A stretch of DNA of 48,708 nt from Selenomonadaceae bacterium (GTDB taxonomy: Bacteria; Bacillota; Negativicutes; Selenomonadales; Selenomonadaceae): the NCBI GenBank assembly GCA_017634675.1, contig JAGBMX010000063.1, forward strand, positions 1-48,708, written 5' to 3'. Positions 15,184 through 23,412 of this stretch are shown in pieces (position 1 is the first letter of the stretch; each line of letters starts with the position of its first letter). A program made the translations under genes and the position numbers. The notes below the pieces were generated by a model that saw nothing but the letters and a program-made list of their open reading frames with translations, did no database searches and had not been told where the DNA came from.

Positions 15184-17102
15184 AAATCTTAAACTTAACA
15201 CTTGAAAACTTCCGGGGAATAAAAAATCTTACCGTAAAATTCGGCGACTATACCGATATTTACGGCGCAAACGGCGTAGGAAAGACCACTGTCGCAAACG
15301 CTATATGTTGGTTGCTCATCGACAGACCCGCGACGGAAGAAAAAGAATTTAACCCTAAGACCATAGGATTAAGCGAGGCGCACCATATCGCAGAAATGAA
15401 GGTAAAAACCGACGAAGGCGAGGAAATCGCCTTCAAAAAAGATTTTTACGAGAAATACACAAAGAAGAAAGGCGCGGCGGTTGCGGAATACACGGGCAAC
15501 GTCACGGATTATTATATCGACGGCGTGAAATTCAAACAGAAAGATTATAACGCGACTATGGAAAGAGCTTTGGGACTTCCGCTTGACAAGGCGAAAATGC
15601 TAATCGTTCTTTCGTATTTTGCCGACACGATGAAAACAGAGGAAAAGCGAAAAATCCTCTTTGAACTTGCGGAAGATTTTACCGACGAGGACGTTTTCAA
15701 GGCGGATAAAAAACTCGCCGAATTGAAAGATTATTTAAAAATCCCCGGCGCAGATGAAAAGCTCTACACAATAGAGCAATGGAAATCTATCGCGAGCGAG
15801 GAACGCAAAAAACTTAATAAGGATTTGGAGCTTATACCGACGCGAATCGACGAGGTAAATAAAACCTTGCCGGAAGAAAAGGCGGATGCCGCCGCGCTGA
15901 AAGACGAATTAAAGAAATACGAGACCGAAAAGGAAAGTCTTTTGGAAGAAAAGCGGGATTTAGGCAAGGACGACGCCAGCAAAGCCGCCGTAGCGGATTT
16001 AAAGGTGGAAATCGCAAGCGCGAAAGCCGAATATGTGAACAAAACGGCGGACGCGAGGAAAGAAAAGCAAGATAAAATTTCCGCGCTGTCGGACGAACTT
16101 CAAAACATAAGCGCAAAGATACGAGAGATAGACGGGCAAATACCGAATATTGAGGGGCAAATATTATTATTTTCTCATAAACACAAAAGCCTTTTAGGCG
16201 AATACGCAAAGTTAAACGTGAAAACTTTTGACAAAAACGCGGAAATCTGCCCCACTTGCGGGCAGAAATTGCCGGAAGAGCGCATCGAGGAATTGAGGGT
16301 GGAATTTAACCGCAAGAAATCCGAAAGGTTGGCGGAGATAAAAAGCGAGGGTCAAGCGTGCGGCAAAGACGCCATAAACGCGCTTGAAGAAAAATTAAAA
16401 ACCCTCAAAGCGGATTTCCAAAAATTCAATGAACAACACATCGAGGTCTACAACAAACGAAAAGAAGTAGAAGGTGAATTAAAGGCAATACCCGCCTTTG
16501 AAGATACCGAAGGATACAAGGAACTTCAAGCGCGTATGCAAACACTTTTGAATGCGCCGAAAGAGAGCAAAGCGGAAGAAATCGACAATAAACTTTCGGA
16601 AATTCAAGAAAAAATTGAAAACGTAAATTCTTCCATTGCTAAAGTAGCCGCGGCTAAAGAGAGCGAAAAGCGAATTGAGGAACTTCAAAAGGAACTCAAA
16701 GACACTTCCGCAAGACTTGAATACTTAGAGCGTGGAATCTATCTAAGCGAAGCCTTCACCCGCCTAAAGGCGAAAATGGTGACGGAAAGCGTAAATAAGC
16801 ATTTCTCCATAACAAGGTTTATACTTTTCCGCGATCAGATAAACGGCGGATTAAAGGAAGTATGCGAGCCGACGGGGCAAAACAAAGCGGGCGAATGGGT
16901 AGAATACCGCAGTTTAAACTTTGCCGCAAAGGTGAACACTCAGCTTGACATAGTAAACACCTTAAACAAGCATTACGGCGTAAATTTGCCCGTAATCATA
17001 GATCAAGCCGAGAGCGTGACAGAGCCGATGAAGATAAACGAGCAAACAATAAGGCTGATTGTTTCGCCTAAAGATCATATGTTAAGAAGTGAAGTATTTT
17101 AA
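15180..17102 (+). CDS. SbcC/Rad50-like AAA ATPase with zinc hook (phage recombination)
   Basis: 640 aa. Walker A GANGVGKTT at residues 29-37; long coiled-coil arms; zinc-hook CPTCGQ at about 357-362; second ATPase half with LPVIIDQAESVTEP (~602-612), where Walker B would be. The typical DE of Walker B reads DQAE here, so the catalytic pair is D and E separated, a common phage variant. Shorter than bacterial SbcC (about 1000 aa), as in phage gp46-like proteins. Next to RecT and a metallo-beta-lactamase-fold protein, it probably works in end processing or strand annealing recombination. Confidence 0.85.
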   Translation: MKILNLTLENFRGIKNLTVKFGDYTDIYGANGVGKTTVANAICWLLIDRPATEEKEFNPKTIGLSEAHHIAEMKVKTDEGEEIAFKKDFYEKYTKKKGAAVAEYTGNVTDYYIDGVKFKQKDYNATMERALGLPLDKAKMLIVLSYFADTMKTEEKRKILFELAEDFTDEDVFKADKKLAELKDYLKIPGADEKLYTIEQWKSIASEERKKLNKDLELIPTRIDEVNKTLPEEKADAAALKDELKKYETEKESLLEEKRDLGKDDASKAAVADLKVEIASAKAEYVNKTADARKEKQDKISALSDELQNISAKIREIDGQIPNIEGQILLFSHKHKSLLGEYAKLNVKTFDKNAEICPTCGQKLPEERIEELRVEFNRKKSERLAEIKSEGQACGKDAINALEEKLKTLKADFQKFNEQHIEVYNKRKEVEGELKAIPAFEDTEGYKELQARMQTLLNAPKESKAEEIDNKLSEIQEKIENVNSSIAKVAAAKESEKRIEELQKELKDTSARLEYLERGIYLSEAFTRLKAKMVTESVNKHFSITRFILFRDQINGGLKEVCEPTGQNKAGEWVEYRSLNFAAKVNTQLDIVNTLNKHYGVNLPVIIDQAESVTEPMKINEQTIRLIVSPKDHMLRSEVF

Positions 17103-17117
17103 GAGGAGGAAAACAAA

Positions 17118-17993
17118 ATGGCAAACATAGCAAAAGTAGAGGCGGGACGCAAGAAACTTGCGGAATGGGTGAATACGGATAAGGTGAAGAAACGCTTTTC
17201 CGACGTTTTAGGAAAGCACGCCGACGGGTTTATTTCATCTCTTTTGGCGGTATGCAACGAAACGCCGCAACTTTTAGAGATTGACAATCCCACCACGATA
17301 ATAGCCGCCGCGTTGCAAGCCGCGACGTTGAAACTTCCGATAAATAAGAATTTGGGATTCGCGCATATTGTCCCCTATAAGGGACAAGCGCAGTTTCAAA
17401 TGGGGTGGAAAGGATACGTCCAGCTTGCGGAGCGCACGGGGCAGTATAAGACCATAAACGCGGGCGTTGTATATGAAGGGCAGATTGAAGAAATCGACTT
17501 CATAACGGGAAAAATTGTCAAAGGCAAGAAGACAAGCAATAAAGTTATCGGTTACGTCGCTTATATCGAAATGGTGAACGGTTTTTCCAAAACTCTTTAT
17601 ATGACAAAGGAAGAGATGGAAGAACACGCGACAAAATATTCTCAAAGCTATAATTACGACAAAAACAGAGGCGGCAAAGCCTCGCCGTGGAGCACGAATT
17701 TCGACGCTATGGCGACAAAGACCGTGTTAAAACTCTTAATAGGCAAATACGGAATTATGTCGGTGGATATGGAGAGCGCGAATCTTGCCGCCGCTATGAA
17801 AGCGGACGGGGGCGCGATAGACGCCGACGGGAATATTGATTATGTGGATAATAAGACCATCGACGTTGTGGCGGAAGAAGTCGCGACAAACACGGGGAAA
17901 GAAAAGTTTGAAGAAGCTCCGGCGAATGTCGACACGGAAACGGGGGAAATCTTGGACGCGCCGGAAATACCCGTCGAAGATGAGCCGTTTTGA
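17118..17993 (+). CDS. recT: RecT-family single-strand annealing protein
   Basis: 291 aa. The core SSLLAVCNETPQLLEIDNPTTIIAAALQAATLKLPINKNLGFAHIVPY and AQFQMGWKGYVQLAERTGQYKTINAGVVYEG is the RecT signature; NFDAMATKTVLKLLIGKYGIMS is the conserved C-terminal helix. The acidic tail (EVATNTGKEKFEEAPANVDT) is typical. Promotes annealing of complementary single strands in phage recombination. Stop overlaps the next start (TTTTGA). Confidence 0.95.
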   Translation: MANIAKVEAGRKKLAEWVNTDKVKKRFSDVLGKHADGFISSLLAVCNETPQLLEIDNPTTIIAAALQAATLKLPINKNLGFAHIVPYKGQAQFQMGWKGYVQLAERTGQYKTINAGVVYEGQIEEIDFITGKIVKGKKTSNKVIGYVAYIEMVNGFSKTLYMTKEEMEEHATKYSQSYNYDKNRGGKASPWSTNFDAMATKTVLKLLIGKYGIMSVDMESANLAAAMKADGGAIDADGNIDYVDNKTIDVVAEEVATNTGKEKFEEAPANVDTETGEILDAPEIPVEDEPF

Positions 17994-18670
17994 TTAAGAT
18001 AAAAACTATCGCGTCGGGGAGCAAGGGGAACGCCCACATTATCGAGAGCGAAAATAACACCATTCTCCTCGATGCGGGAGTTGCTTTTAGAGAGATACAA
18101 TACGCGGCGGGATTTAACACCGCAAAGATTGACGCTTGTTTTGTTACGCATAGGCACGGAGATCATTCAAACGCCACGCCTATGCTTATAAAGCGCGGTA
18201 TAAAGGTTTACGCGCCGAAAGATACGGCGGATAAATTTAATGGCGTTATAGCGTTAAAAGCAAAGGAAAATCTTACTATAGGAGATTTTAAGATAACGCC
18301 TTTTGAAGTGCCGCACGATGTTCCTTGTTTCGGCTATTTAGTCAAAGCGGGGAATGAAAAATTATTATACATAGTGGACGCGGAATATGTGCCGTACACT
18401 TTTAAGGATATAACTCATTTAATGCTAGAGGCTAATCATTCAAGGGATATAGTTATGGATAGAGCCAAGGAAGGCAAACTCTCCCTGAAATTAGCGGAGC
18501 GTATTTTAAAAACTCATATAAGCATTGAGGCGGCTATGGAGTTTATAAAAAAGAACGATATGAGCCGCGTTAAAGAAATTCACCTTTTGCACTTGTCAAA
18601 CGATAACAGCGATGCCGTTCGCTTTAAGCGTAAAGTACAAGAGGAAACGGGCGCGATTGTTTACGCCTAA
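17990..18670 (+). CDS. Metallo-beta-lactamase-fold hydrolase
   Basis: 226 aa, start TTG 17990-17992 overlapping the recT stop. Metal ligand motif THRHGDHS (HxHxDH) at about 49-56 follows TILLDAGVAF; VPHDVPCFGYLV, LYIVDAEYV (Asp ligand) and LEANHS supply further ligands. Such phage MBL-fold proteins next to recT are thought to act as nucleases (an exonuclease partner of the annealing protein), though other hydrolase roles are possible. Reaches normal length. Confidence 0.8.
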   Translation: MIKIKTIASGSKGNAHIIESENNTILLDAGVAFREIQYAAGFNTAKIDACFVTHRHGDHSNATPMLIKRGIKVYAPKDTADKFNGVIALKAKENLTIGDFKITPFEVPHDVPCFGYLVKAGNEKLLYIVDAEYVPYTFKDITHLMLEANHSRDIVMDRAKEGKLSLKLAERILKTHISIEAAMEFIKKNDMSRVKEIHLLHLSNDNSDAVRFKRKVQEETGAIVYA

Positions 18671-18692
18671 GAGTCAAGAATGGAGGGCAAAA

Positions 18693-19019
18693 ATGAATAG
18701 AGTTATTTTGATGGGGCGTTTGACAAGGGACGCAGAAATGAGAACTACAACGAACGATACCGTAGGGATTATTATGGAAAACAACGGAAAAAAAGCATTT
18801 AGCGAGGAAAAAAATCATTGTGAGTTGACGGTGACTATTACGTTGAATGAATATCGTGATTTGCTCAAAGTCAAGGATACTCACGAATACGAAAAAGAAA
18901 AAATAAAGGATGCGAAATGGAAAGCAGAGCAGAAAGTGAAAGAACTCACAACAGAAAATGAAAAGTTAAGGCATCAACTTCTTACAAGATTCCACGCGCA
19001 AGATGAAAACGCCGAATAA
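18693..19019 (+). CDS. Chimeric ORF: SSB N-terminus fused to a coiled-coil phage protein
   Basis: 108 aa from ATG 18693 (TGGAGGG upstream). Residues 1-23 (MNRVILMGRLTRDAEMRTTT) are the well-known first beta strand of single-stranded DNA-binding protein (MNxVxLxGRLTRDPE). The sequence then changes abruptly to MENNGKKAFSEEKNHCELTVTITLNEYRDLL plus a coiled-coil tail (EKIKDAKWKAEQKVKELTTENEKLRHQL), a different phage protein that looks to have its own start at the internal Met (18777). Most simply a deletion removed the rest of ssb. The SSB part cannot fold alone; the downstream part may still be made. Confidence 0.7.
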   Translation: MNRVILMGRLTRDAEMRTTTNDTVGIIMENNGKKAFSEEKNHCELTVTITLNEYRDLLKVKDTHEYEKEKIKDAKWKAEQKVKELTTENEKLRHQLLTRFHAQDENAE

Positions 19020-19070
19020 AGACTTATTTGAAGCTGACCTAGCGGCTAGACGGGGAAAGGATGAAGAAAA

Positions 19071-19952
19071 ATGTGGGACTATATCAAGCAGATGAACGCT
19101 TTTATTGATTGGAGGATGGAAACACTTTCACCATCGGAGGTAGTTCTTTATTTACGATTATTTCAAATAAACAACGCCAAACATCGTGAAGAATGGTTTT
19201 CTACCAATAATCTGGTATTAGCACTAATGACTGGTATGACGGAAAAGGTTTTAATCCGAAGCCGTAATTCCCTTTGTCAAAAAGGACTGATAGAGTTTGT
19301 CCCCGGCAAAAAAGGCGAGCCCACAAAATATAAACTTTTACCGCTTTATGAAACGTCACAAGAAAAAATACACTGTAAAAAGTACAGTAAAAGTGACAGT
19401 AAAAACGCAGTAAAAGTGACAGTAAAAACGCAGTATAAACGCAGTGAAAGTGACAGTAAAAGTGACAGTAAAAGTGACAGTAAAAGTGACAGTGAAAGTA
19501 CCTCAAAAGCCCTTGAAAATAGCGGGTTGGAAGCACCCCTAAAAGATAAAGAAAAAGATAAAGAGAAAGTAAAAGGAAAAGGTAAAGATATAAATACCCC
19601 CTTACCCCCTAAAGGGGGAGAGGTGGATATTTTCGCAAAAGCCGCAGAGGGTGATGTTGAACTTTTGCAAGCGTTTGACGATTTTGCGGAGTTTCGCAAA
19701 AGTATCAAAAAGCCGCTAACTGACAAAGTGAAAGCCTTGTTAGTTAAACGCCTTGGCGAATTAGCGAAAACGACGGCAGAAAAGGTGCAGATTATCGAGC
19801 AAAGTATTCTGCACGGGTGGCAGTCGGTGTATCCGTTGAAATCGGAGGAACGCAAAGAACCGCGTAATAATTCGCCTATTGATATAGGCAAGCGCGCTAT
19901 GGCTATGCTTGACGAATTGAACGCGAAAGAGGAGATGTTGAGCAGTGGATAG
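19071..19952 (+). CDS. DnaD-like phage replication initiator (replisome organiser)
   Basis: 293 aa. N-terminal winged helix (residues ~5-85: MNAFIDWRMETLSPSEVVLYLRLF, WFSTNNLVLALMTGMTEKVLIRSRNSLCQKGLIEFVPG) as in Firmicutes phage initiators; a low-complexity SDSK linker (~100-150); and a C-terminal helical domain (LLQAFDDFAEFRKSIKKPLTDKVKALLVKRLGE...QIIEQSILHGWQSVYPL), the DnaB/DnaD-like region that contacts the helicase system. The linker is encoded by 12-bp direct repeats. The helicase-loader gene follows with an 8-nt overlap. No phage helicase is visible, so the host DnaB would be used. Confidence 0.85.
   Translation: MWDYIKQMNAFIDWRMETLSPSEVVLYLRLFQINNAKHREEWFSTNNLVLALMTGMTEKVLIRSRNSLCQKGLIEFVPGKKGEPTKYKLLPLYETSQEKIHCKKYSKSDSKNAVKVTVKTQYKRSESDSKSDSKSDSKSDSESTSKALENSGLEAPLKDKEKDKEKVKGKGKDINTPLPPKGGEVDIFAKAAEGDVELLQAFDDFAEFRKSIKKPLTDKVKALLVKRLGELAKTTAEKVQIIEQSILHGWQSVYPLKSEERKEPRNNSPIDIGKRAMAMLDELNAKEEMLSSG
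19373..19500. repeat. Direct repeats (AGTGACAGTAAA) inside the initiator gene; putative phage origin
   Basis: Six close copies of AGTGACAGTAAA (four consecutive at about 19446-19493) plus shorter variants (AGTACAGTAAA, AACGCAGTAAA). Iterons within the initiator gene are a common origin layout in phages such as lambda and SPP1-like phages; AT-rich sequence lies close by. The repeats also encode the SDSK linker. Confidence 0.6.
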
Positions 19953-20487
19953 CGCAAATAAAGAAATCCTGAAAATTCTCGTGACTTTTCTTCCTGCTTT
20001 TCCGCAAAGCAAAATACAGGAAGAAGGGCTTGTATTGTACGCAAAAGCACTTTCACACCTATCGCCGGAGACGGTGAAAGCGGCGATGTTGAAATGCTTG
20101 CAAAACAATAAATTTTTCCCTGCTGTTTCGGAAATAATCGAAGAAGCGGGAAATGTCGAGCGATATGTCAACGGGAAAACTCTACCCACAAGCGGCGAAG
20201 CGTGGGAGGAAGCGATGCGAGAGGTAAGAACGCATCACCTTTACGCGCCGTGGAAATTATCTTGCCCCGAAATAGAACTTGCAGTAAACCGTTTCGGCAA
20301 GGAAGAATTATGCAAGTTGGAAATGGACAACGTAAACACGGCACGCGCGCAGTTTTGCCGATTTTACAACGAGATAATAAGCGAACGGCGCGAAAAGAAG
20401 GCGAATGAAACTGTATTTGCGATGCTCTCTCCCGACAACAGGGCGAAACTTATTGCAAAGGTTGAGAGGATAGGTAAAGCATTATGA
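19945..20487 (+). CDS. Replicative helicase loader/inhibitor (G39P-like)
   Basis: 180 aa, GTG start overlapping the initiator by 8 nt. The N-terminal half (EILKILVTFLPAFPQSKIQEEGLVLYAKALSHLSPETVKAAMLKCLQNNKFFPAVSEI) matches the SPP1 gp39-type loader pattern, where the N-terminal part binds the helicase. The remainder is helical and basic. Works with the initiator to load host helicase at the phage origin. Confidence 0.8.
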   Translation: MDSANKEILKILVTFLPAFPQSKIQEEGLVLYAKALSHLSPETVKAAMLKCLQNNKFFPAVSEIIEEAGNVERYVNGKTLPTSGEAWEEAMREVRTHHLYAPWKLSCPEIELAVNRFGKEELCKLEMDNVNTARAQFCRFYNEIISERREKKANETVFAMLSPDNRAKLIAKVERIGKAL

Positions 20488-20506
20488 GAAAAGTGAGGAT
20501 GATGTT

Positions 20507-20833
20507 ATGCCTCAATGGCTTAGAGTTATGCATAAAGACAATTTAGGATGTTGCTCTACCTGTAAAACCGAAGCAACACTTGAACATACTAAAAAGATGA
20601 GTGGTAAATGTCCTAATTGCGGTGAAGAATTAGTATATCCGTGGGCATTAGAAAATTTTTGGGAAACTATGGCACTTGTTCATCGACTCGCTAATATTGA
20701 CTGCAACGAGTGTATAGTTAGGCAATATGCGCAACCCCGAGAATGGTTCACCCCGCTATGTTCAGAAGGTTGTGCTAAAGCATTGGAAAATGTTTACAAC
20801 AGTATACTTGATGAATCGGTGGGGTTAATATGA
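20507..20833 (+). CDS. Zinc-ribbon protein
   Basis: 108 aa. CCSTCK...KCPNCGEE (residues ~15-41) is a zinc ribbon, with further Cys pairs (DCNECI, CSEGC) in the C-terminal half. Overlaps the next gene by 4 nt. No family assigned; such proteins are often nucleic-acid-binding accessories. Confidence 0.65.
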   Translation: MPQWLRVMHKDNLGCCSTCKTEATLEHTKKMSGKCPNCGEELVYPWALENFWETMALVHRLANIDCNECIVRQYAQPREWFTPLCSEGCAKALENVYNSILDESVGLI

Positions 20834-21024
20834 CAAACGGTGATACTATCCGAAGCCTTGACAACAAAGGCATTGCAAATTTGATTTTATGTGTCAAATG
20901 TTGGGTAAGGCGTCAAGGTTCTTGCGAAAATCATAATACTTGCCCGAAATGGCGCGAATTTGTCGAATGGTTAGGTGAGGAAGTGGAGGTTGTAGAATGT
21001 CGTGGTCAAAATCAGAACAAATGA
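20830..21024 (+). CDS. Small Cys-rich phage protein
   Basis: 64 aa. Pattern TNGDTIRSLDNKGIANLI...C..C..C...C..W..FVEWL matches a family frequently found in Firmicutes phages (TNADRIRxMSDEELAxFL with Cys pairs and a C-terminal W-L element). Likely zinc-binding; role unknown. Confidence 0.7.
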   Translation: MTNGDTIRSLDNKGIANLILCVKCWVRRQGSCENHNTCPKWREFVEWLGEEVEVVECRGQNQNK

Positions 21025-21152
21025 TTTGTCTTTGGCTAATGTTTGAAGCAAGAGTCTTTAATAGTGCTAATCCTGAGCAACCATTGAAAATTCCCGAACA
21101 AGAGCTTGGAGAATGGAGAAAAGTTATAAACGAGATGGGGGAGAACAGATAA
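20997..21152 (+). CDS. 51-aa phage protein
   Basis: ATG 20997 has GGAGG 7 nt upstream and overlaps the previous gene by 28 nt. Helical product (SWSKSEQMICLWLMFEARVFN...EQELGEWRKVINEMGENR). No family recognised; supported by the site and operon position. Confidence 0.5.
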   Translation: MSWSKSEQMICLWLMFEARVFNSANPEQPLKIPEQELGEWRKVINEMGENR

Positions 21153-21335
21153 TATCAAAAGAAAAACGCATAAAAGAACTTGAGCGGCAACGCAGGCAAT
21201 ATCTGAACGATTATAATCAGTGGGTTTTGTACGCCTTGCGGCGTTTTCCGTGCTGGAGCTTGTGAATCATTCAAGTGCGACAAATGCACGGAGTGGTGGG
21301 AGAAAGATTGGAAGCCGAAGAGGAGTGGTGAGTAA
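21152..21335 (+). pseudogene. Zinc-binding small protein with an apparent frameshift
   Basis: Frame 1 (from about 21152) reads SKEKRIKELERQRRQYLNDYNQWV and then turns to an unrelated tail ending at TGA 21263-21265. The +1 frame from 21228 reads CTPCGVFRAGACESFKCDKCTEWWEKDWKPKRSGE to TAA 21333-21335. Dropping one T from the T4 run (21225-21228) joins them into a sensible basic helix plus zinc-binding module. No clear start codon is present at the 5' end. Either decayed or a homopolymer error. Confidence 0.5.
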
Positions 21336-21680
21336 ATGAGTGAAAAGGCATTACCGATACCTTGCACAAAGGTGTGGGATGAAGAAGATAAAAACGTCAA
21401 ATATTGGTTTCAGAAAATCAATGAGGAATTGGACGAGTTAAAGGCAGAAGTGCTTTTCGTTGCAACGGTTGACGGCGACATTGATTGTATACCTGAATAT
21501 TATCCGAGTTTGCGCAAATGTGTGAAGTACAAGGAAGAATATGAAAAAATAGCGGAAGAAGCCGGCGACGCTATAACCGCCATTACCTCTATGCTTGAAG
21601 CTATGGGGATTGACGAAAATATGAGGCAAGCGGCGCAAAGGCGTGTTAATGAGAAGAATAAGGAACGGGGGAGATTTTGA
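21336..21680 (+). CDS. MazG-like nucleotide pyrophosphohydrolase-like protein (copy 1)
   Basis: 114 aa. Contains a MazG/dUTPase-type helical signature: KINEELDELKAE, EEYEKIAEEAGDAITAITSMLEAMGIDENMRQAAQRRVNEKNKERGRF (the EExxE/ExxD metal-binding set). MazG-type enzymes hydrolyse nucleoside triphosphates to monophosphates. Probably a paralog of the gene at 21775. Start after GAGGAG. Confidence 0.75.
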   Translation: MSEKALPIPCTKVWDEEDKNVKYWFQKINEELDELKAEVLFVATVDGDIDCIPEYYPSLRKCVKYKEEYEKIAEEAGDAITAITSMLEAMGIDENMRQAAQRRVNEKNKERGRF

Positions 21681-21778
21681 TGATGAATAAAATGGCAGAT
21701 GTGGCAAAACTTTTAGGGCAAGAATTAGACGAAGAATTTATCGTAAAAGCCGAAAATGAAAGGGGAAGTTGCAAATGA
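21680..21778 (+). pseudogene. 32-aa truncated paralog of the 22313 protein
   Basis: MMNKMADVAKLLGQELDEEF is followed by KAENERGSCK and a stop. It matches the first ~20 residues of the 145-aa protein at 22313 (MMNQMAEVAKLFGKELGEKF). It overlaps both MazG-like genes by a few bases. Best read as the remnant of a duplicated gene, though the peptide could still be made. Confidence 0.65.
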
Positions 21779-22086
21779 GTGAAAAAGTTTTGCCTATACC
21801 TTGTACGAATGTGGAGGAAAAGACCGTCAAAGACTGGTTCCAAAAAATCAATGAGGAACTGGACGAGTTGAAAGACGCGACTGTGTATAATCTTTATCTT
21901 AGCAATGGCGTTGGTTGTGCTAAGGATATATACGCACCAGAAGAAAGATATAAAATCGCCGAAGAAGCCGCCGACACCATAACCGCGATAACCTCAATGC
22001 TTGAAGCTATGGGCATTGATGAGGATATGCGGCAGGACGCGCAAAAGCGCGTAAATGAGCGGAACAAAGAGAGAGGGCGGTTTTGA
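21775..22086 (+). CDS. MazG-like nucleotide pyrophosphohydrolase-like protein (copy 2)
   Basis: 103 aa from ATG 21775 (AGGGGAAG upstream). About two thirds identical to copy 1 at both ends (SEKVLPIPCT, KINEELDELK, EEAADTITAITSMLEAMGIDEDMR, RVNERNKERGRF), with a different middle. Keeps the metal-binding acidic residues. Tandem duplicate of copy 1. Confidence 0.75.
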   Translation: MSEKVLPIPCTNVEEKTVKDWFQKINEELDELKDATVYNLYLSNGVGCAKDIYAPEERYKIAEEAADTITAITSMLEAMGIDEDMRQDAQKRVNERNKERGRF

Positions 22087-22286
22087 TGATGTTTAAAGAA
22101 GCCCCACCAACAGAAAAACAATTAAATTTTATAAATGCGTTAGAAGAGTATGGAGCGCCGCCTTTTACTGGGGCAACAAAACAGGAGGCTAGCATACATA
22201 TCAGCAAATATAAACATTTTGTCGATGAGGCGGCTGATGATGTTCGTTTTGATGACCCGTGGGCGATAACACACGGGTATGATTAA
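22086..22286 (+). CDS. DUF3072-like small phage protein
   Basis: 66 aa, ATG 22086 overlapping the previous stop by 1 nt. The pattern PPTEKQLNFINALEEYGAPPF...TKQEASIHISKYK resembles DUF3072 (T-x-KQ-x-x-L..EAS..I). Function unknown. Confidence 0.55.
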   Translation: MMFKEAPPTEKQLNFINALEEYGAPPFTGATKQEASIHISKYKHFVDEAADDVRFDDPWAITHGYD

Positions 22287-22312
22287 GAGATTGTGGAATA
22301 AGGGAGGTTTTG

Positions 22313-22750
22313 ATGATGAATCAAATGGCAGAAGTCGCTAAATTGTTTGGCAAAGAACTTGGAGAAAAGTTTACAATAATTTGCGATGATGATTTAGCTA
22401 TATGGGACGCGTGCTTTAGCGAGGAGGGGGTTGCTTGTTTTGCCCCGAATAATGGCGCAAAAACAACGCTCCCCGTGACATCAAATGTTTTGAAAAAGCT
22501 ATTGACTGGCACATATCGCATAAAGAAAACGCCGTGGAAGCCGAAATGTGGAGAAATATATTTTGCTCCTCTCATAGCTAGTAGCAAGAAGTGTGCGAAA
22601 TTTTATAAAACTGCCACTGATATAGACGATGTGGTGTATCAACACGGCTTAATGTGTAAAACACCGGAACAGGCGGAAGAAATAGCTAAAGCGATGATAA
22701 AAGTTGCGCGGAAAATGCAAGGATTTGATGACGAGGAAGGCGAGGAATAA
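22313..22750 (+). CDS. Phage protein, unknown (parent of the 21680 remnant)
   Basis: 145 aa from ATG 22313 (GGAGG 4-5 nt upstream). N-terminus MMNQMAEVAKLFGKELGEKF is a common start for early phage proteins. Acidic C-terminus (MQGFDDEEGEE). No catalytic motif seen. Confidence 0.55.
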   Translation: MMNQMAEVAKLFGKELGEKFTIICDDDLAIWDACFSEEGVACFAPNNGAKTTLPVTSNVLKKLLTGTYRIKKTPWKPKCGEIYFAPLIASSKKCAKFYKTATDIDDVVYQHGLMCKTPEQAEEIAKAMIKVARKMQGFDDEEGEE

Positions 22751-22780
22751 GAATATGAGTCAATACAAAGGAGCAACAAG

Positions 22781-22972
22781 ATGAATGAAAATCTGAAACC
22801 GTGTCCATTTTGCGGGGCGAAGTACAGCAGTGAGAAATTCACGGCGGGTACAGTACAACTTATGAGAGGTGAAAAATACTTTTGGGCAATTTGCTTGAAC
22901 TGCGGTGTGAGGACTGGAGAGTATCTAGGAGATGAGGCAGCAATTGAAGCGTGGAACAGGAGGGCGGAATAA
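22781..22972 (+). CDS. Lar-family restriction alleviation protein
   Basis: 63 aa. LKPCPFCGAKY...AICLNCGVRTGEY..EAAIEAWNRRAE is the Lar signature (PCPFCG, CxxCG, EAIxxWNxR). Lar proteins lower type I restriction of phage DNA, often by boosting methylation. A fitting companion to restriction genes in the left flank, but its target is unknown. ATG after AAGGAG. Confidence 0.85.
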   Translation: MNENLKPCPFCGAKYSSEKFTAGTVQLMRGEKYFWAICLNCGVRTGEYLGDEAAIEAWNRRAE

Positions 22973-22975
22973 GTA

Positions 22976-23389
22976 ATGACGCTTGAATTTTTCATAGACG
23001 GCAAAATTCCCGCCGGAACGCATCAAATGAAAAAGGTAACAGTCGTAAACGGTAAACCTCGCTTTTATGAGCCCGCAAGTCTCAAAGCGGCGCGCGAATA
23101 TTATATAGCGATGCTAAAACCTCACGCGCCGAAAGAGCCGCTTAAAGGGGCGATACAGTTGCATACTGTTTGGCATTACAAGCCACCTAAAAATCACAAA
23201 GGCGAATATTATAAAATAACCGCGCCGGATACGGATAATCTCGTAAAAATGTTAAAGGATTGTATGACAAAATGCAGTTTTTGGAAAGACGACGCGCAAG
23301 TAGCCTCTGAAACTATCGAGAAATGCTACGACGAAGATTGTGAAGGGGTATTTATACGCGTTTCAACACTTGAAAATAATCGTGTATAA
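22976..23389 (+). CDS. rusA: RusA-family Holliday junction resolvase
   Basis: 137 aa. KKNHKGEYYKITAPDTDNLVKMLKDCMTKCSFWKDDAQVAS carries the RusA acidic set (PDxDNLxK, WKDDxQV). Cuts four-way junctions in phage recombination/replication. Full length for the family. Confidence 0.9.
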   Translation: MTLEFFIDGKIPAGTHQMKKVTVVNGKPRFYEPASLKAAREYYIAMLKPHAPKEPLKGAIQLHTVWHYKPPKNHKGEYYKITAPDTDNLVKMLKDCMTKCSFWKDDAQVASETIEKCYDEDCEGVFIRVSTLENNRV

Positions 23390-23412
23390 GCTATGTATGG
23401 GATGTGGGAAAT

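Noticed and set aside
19003..19095. 30-codon frame (starts MKTPNKDLFEADLAARRGK) overlapping the ssb chimera and initiator
   Set aside because: No ribosome binding site and overlap with both neighbours; too little support.
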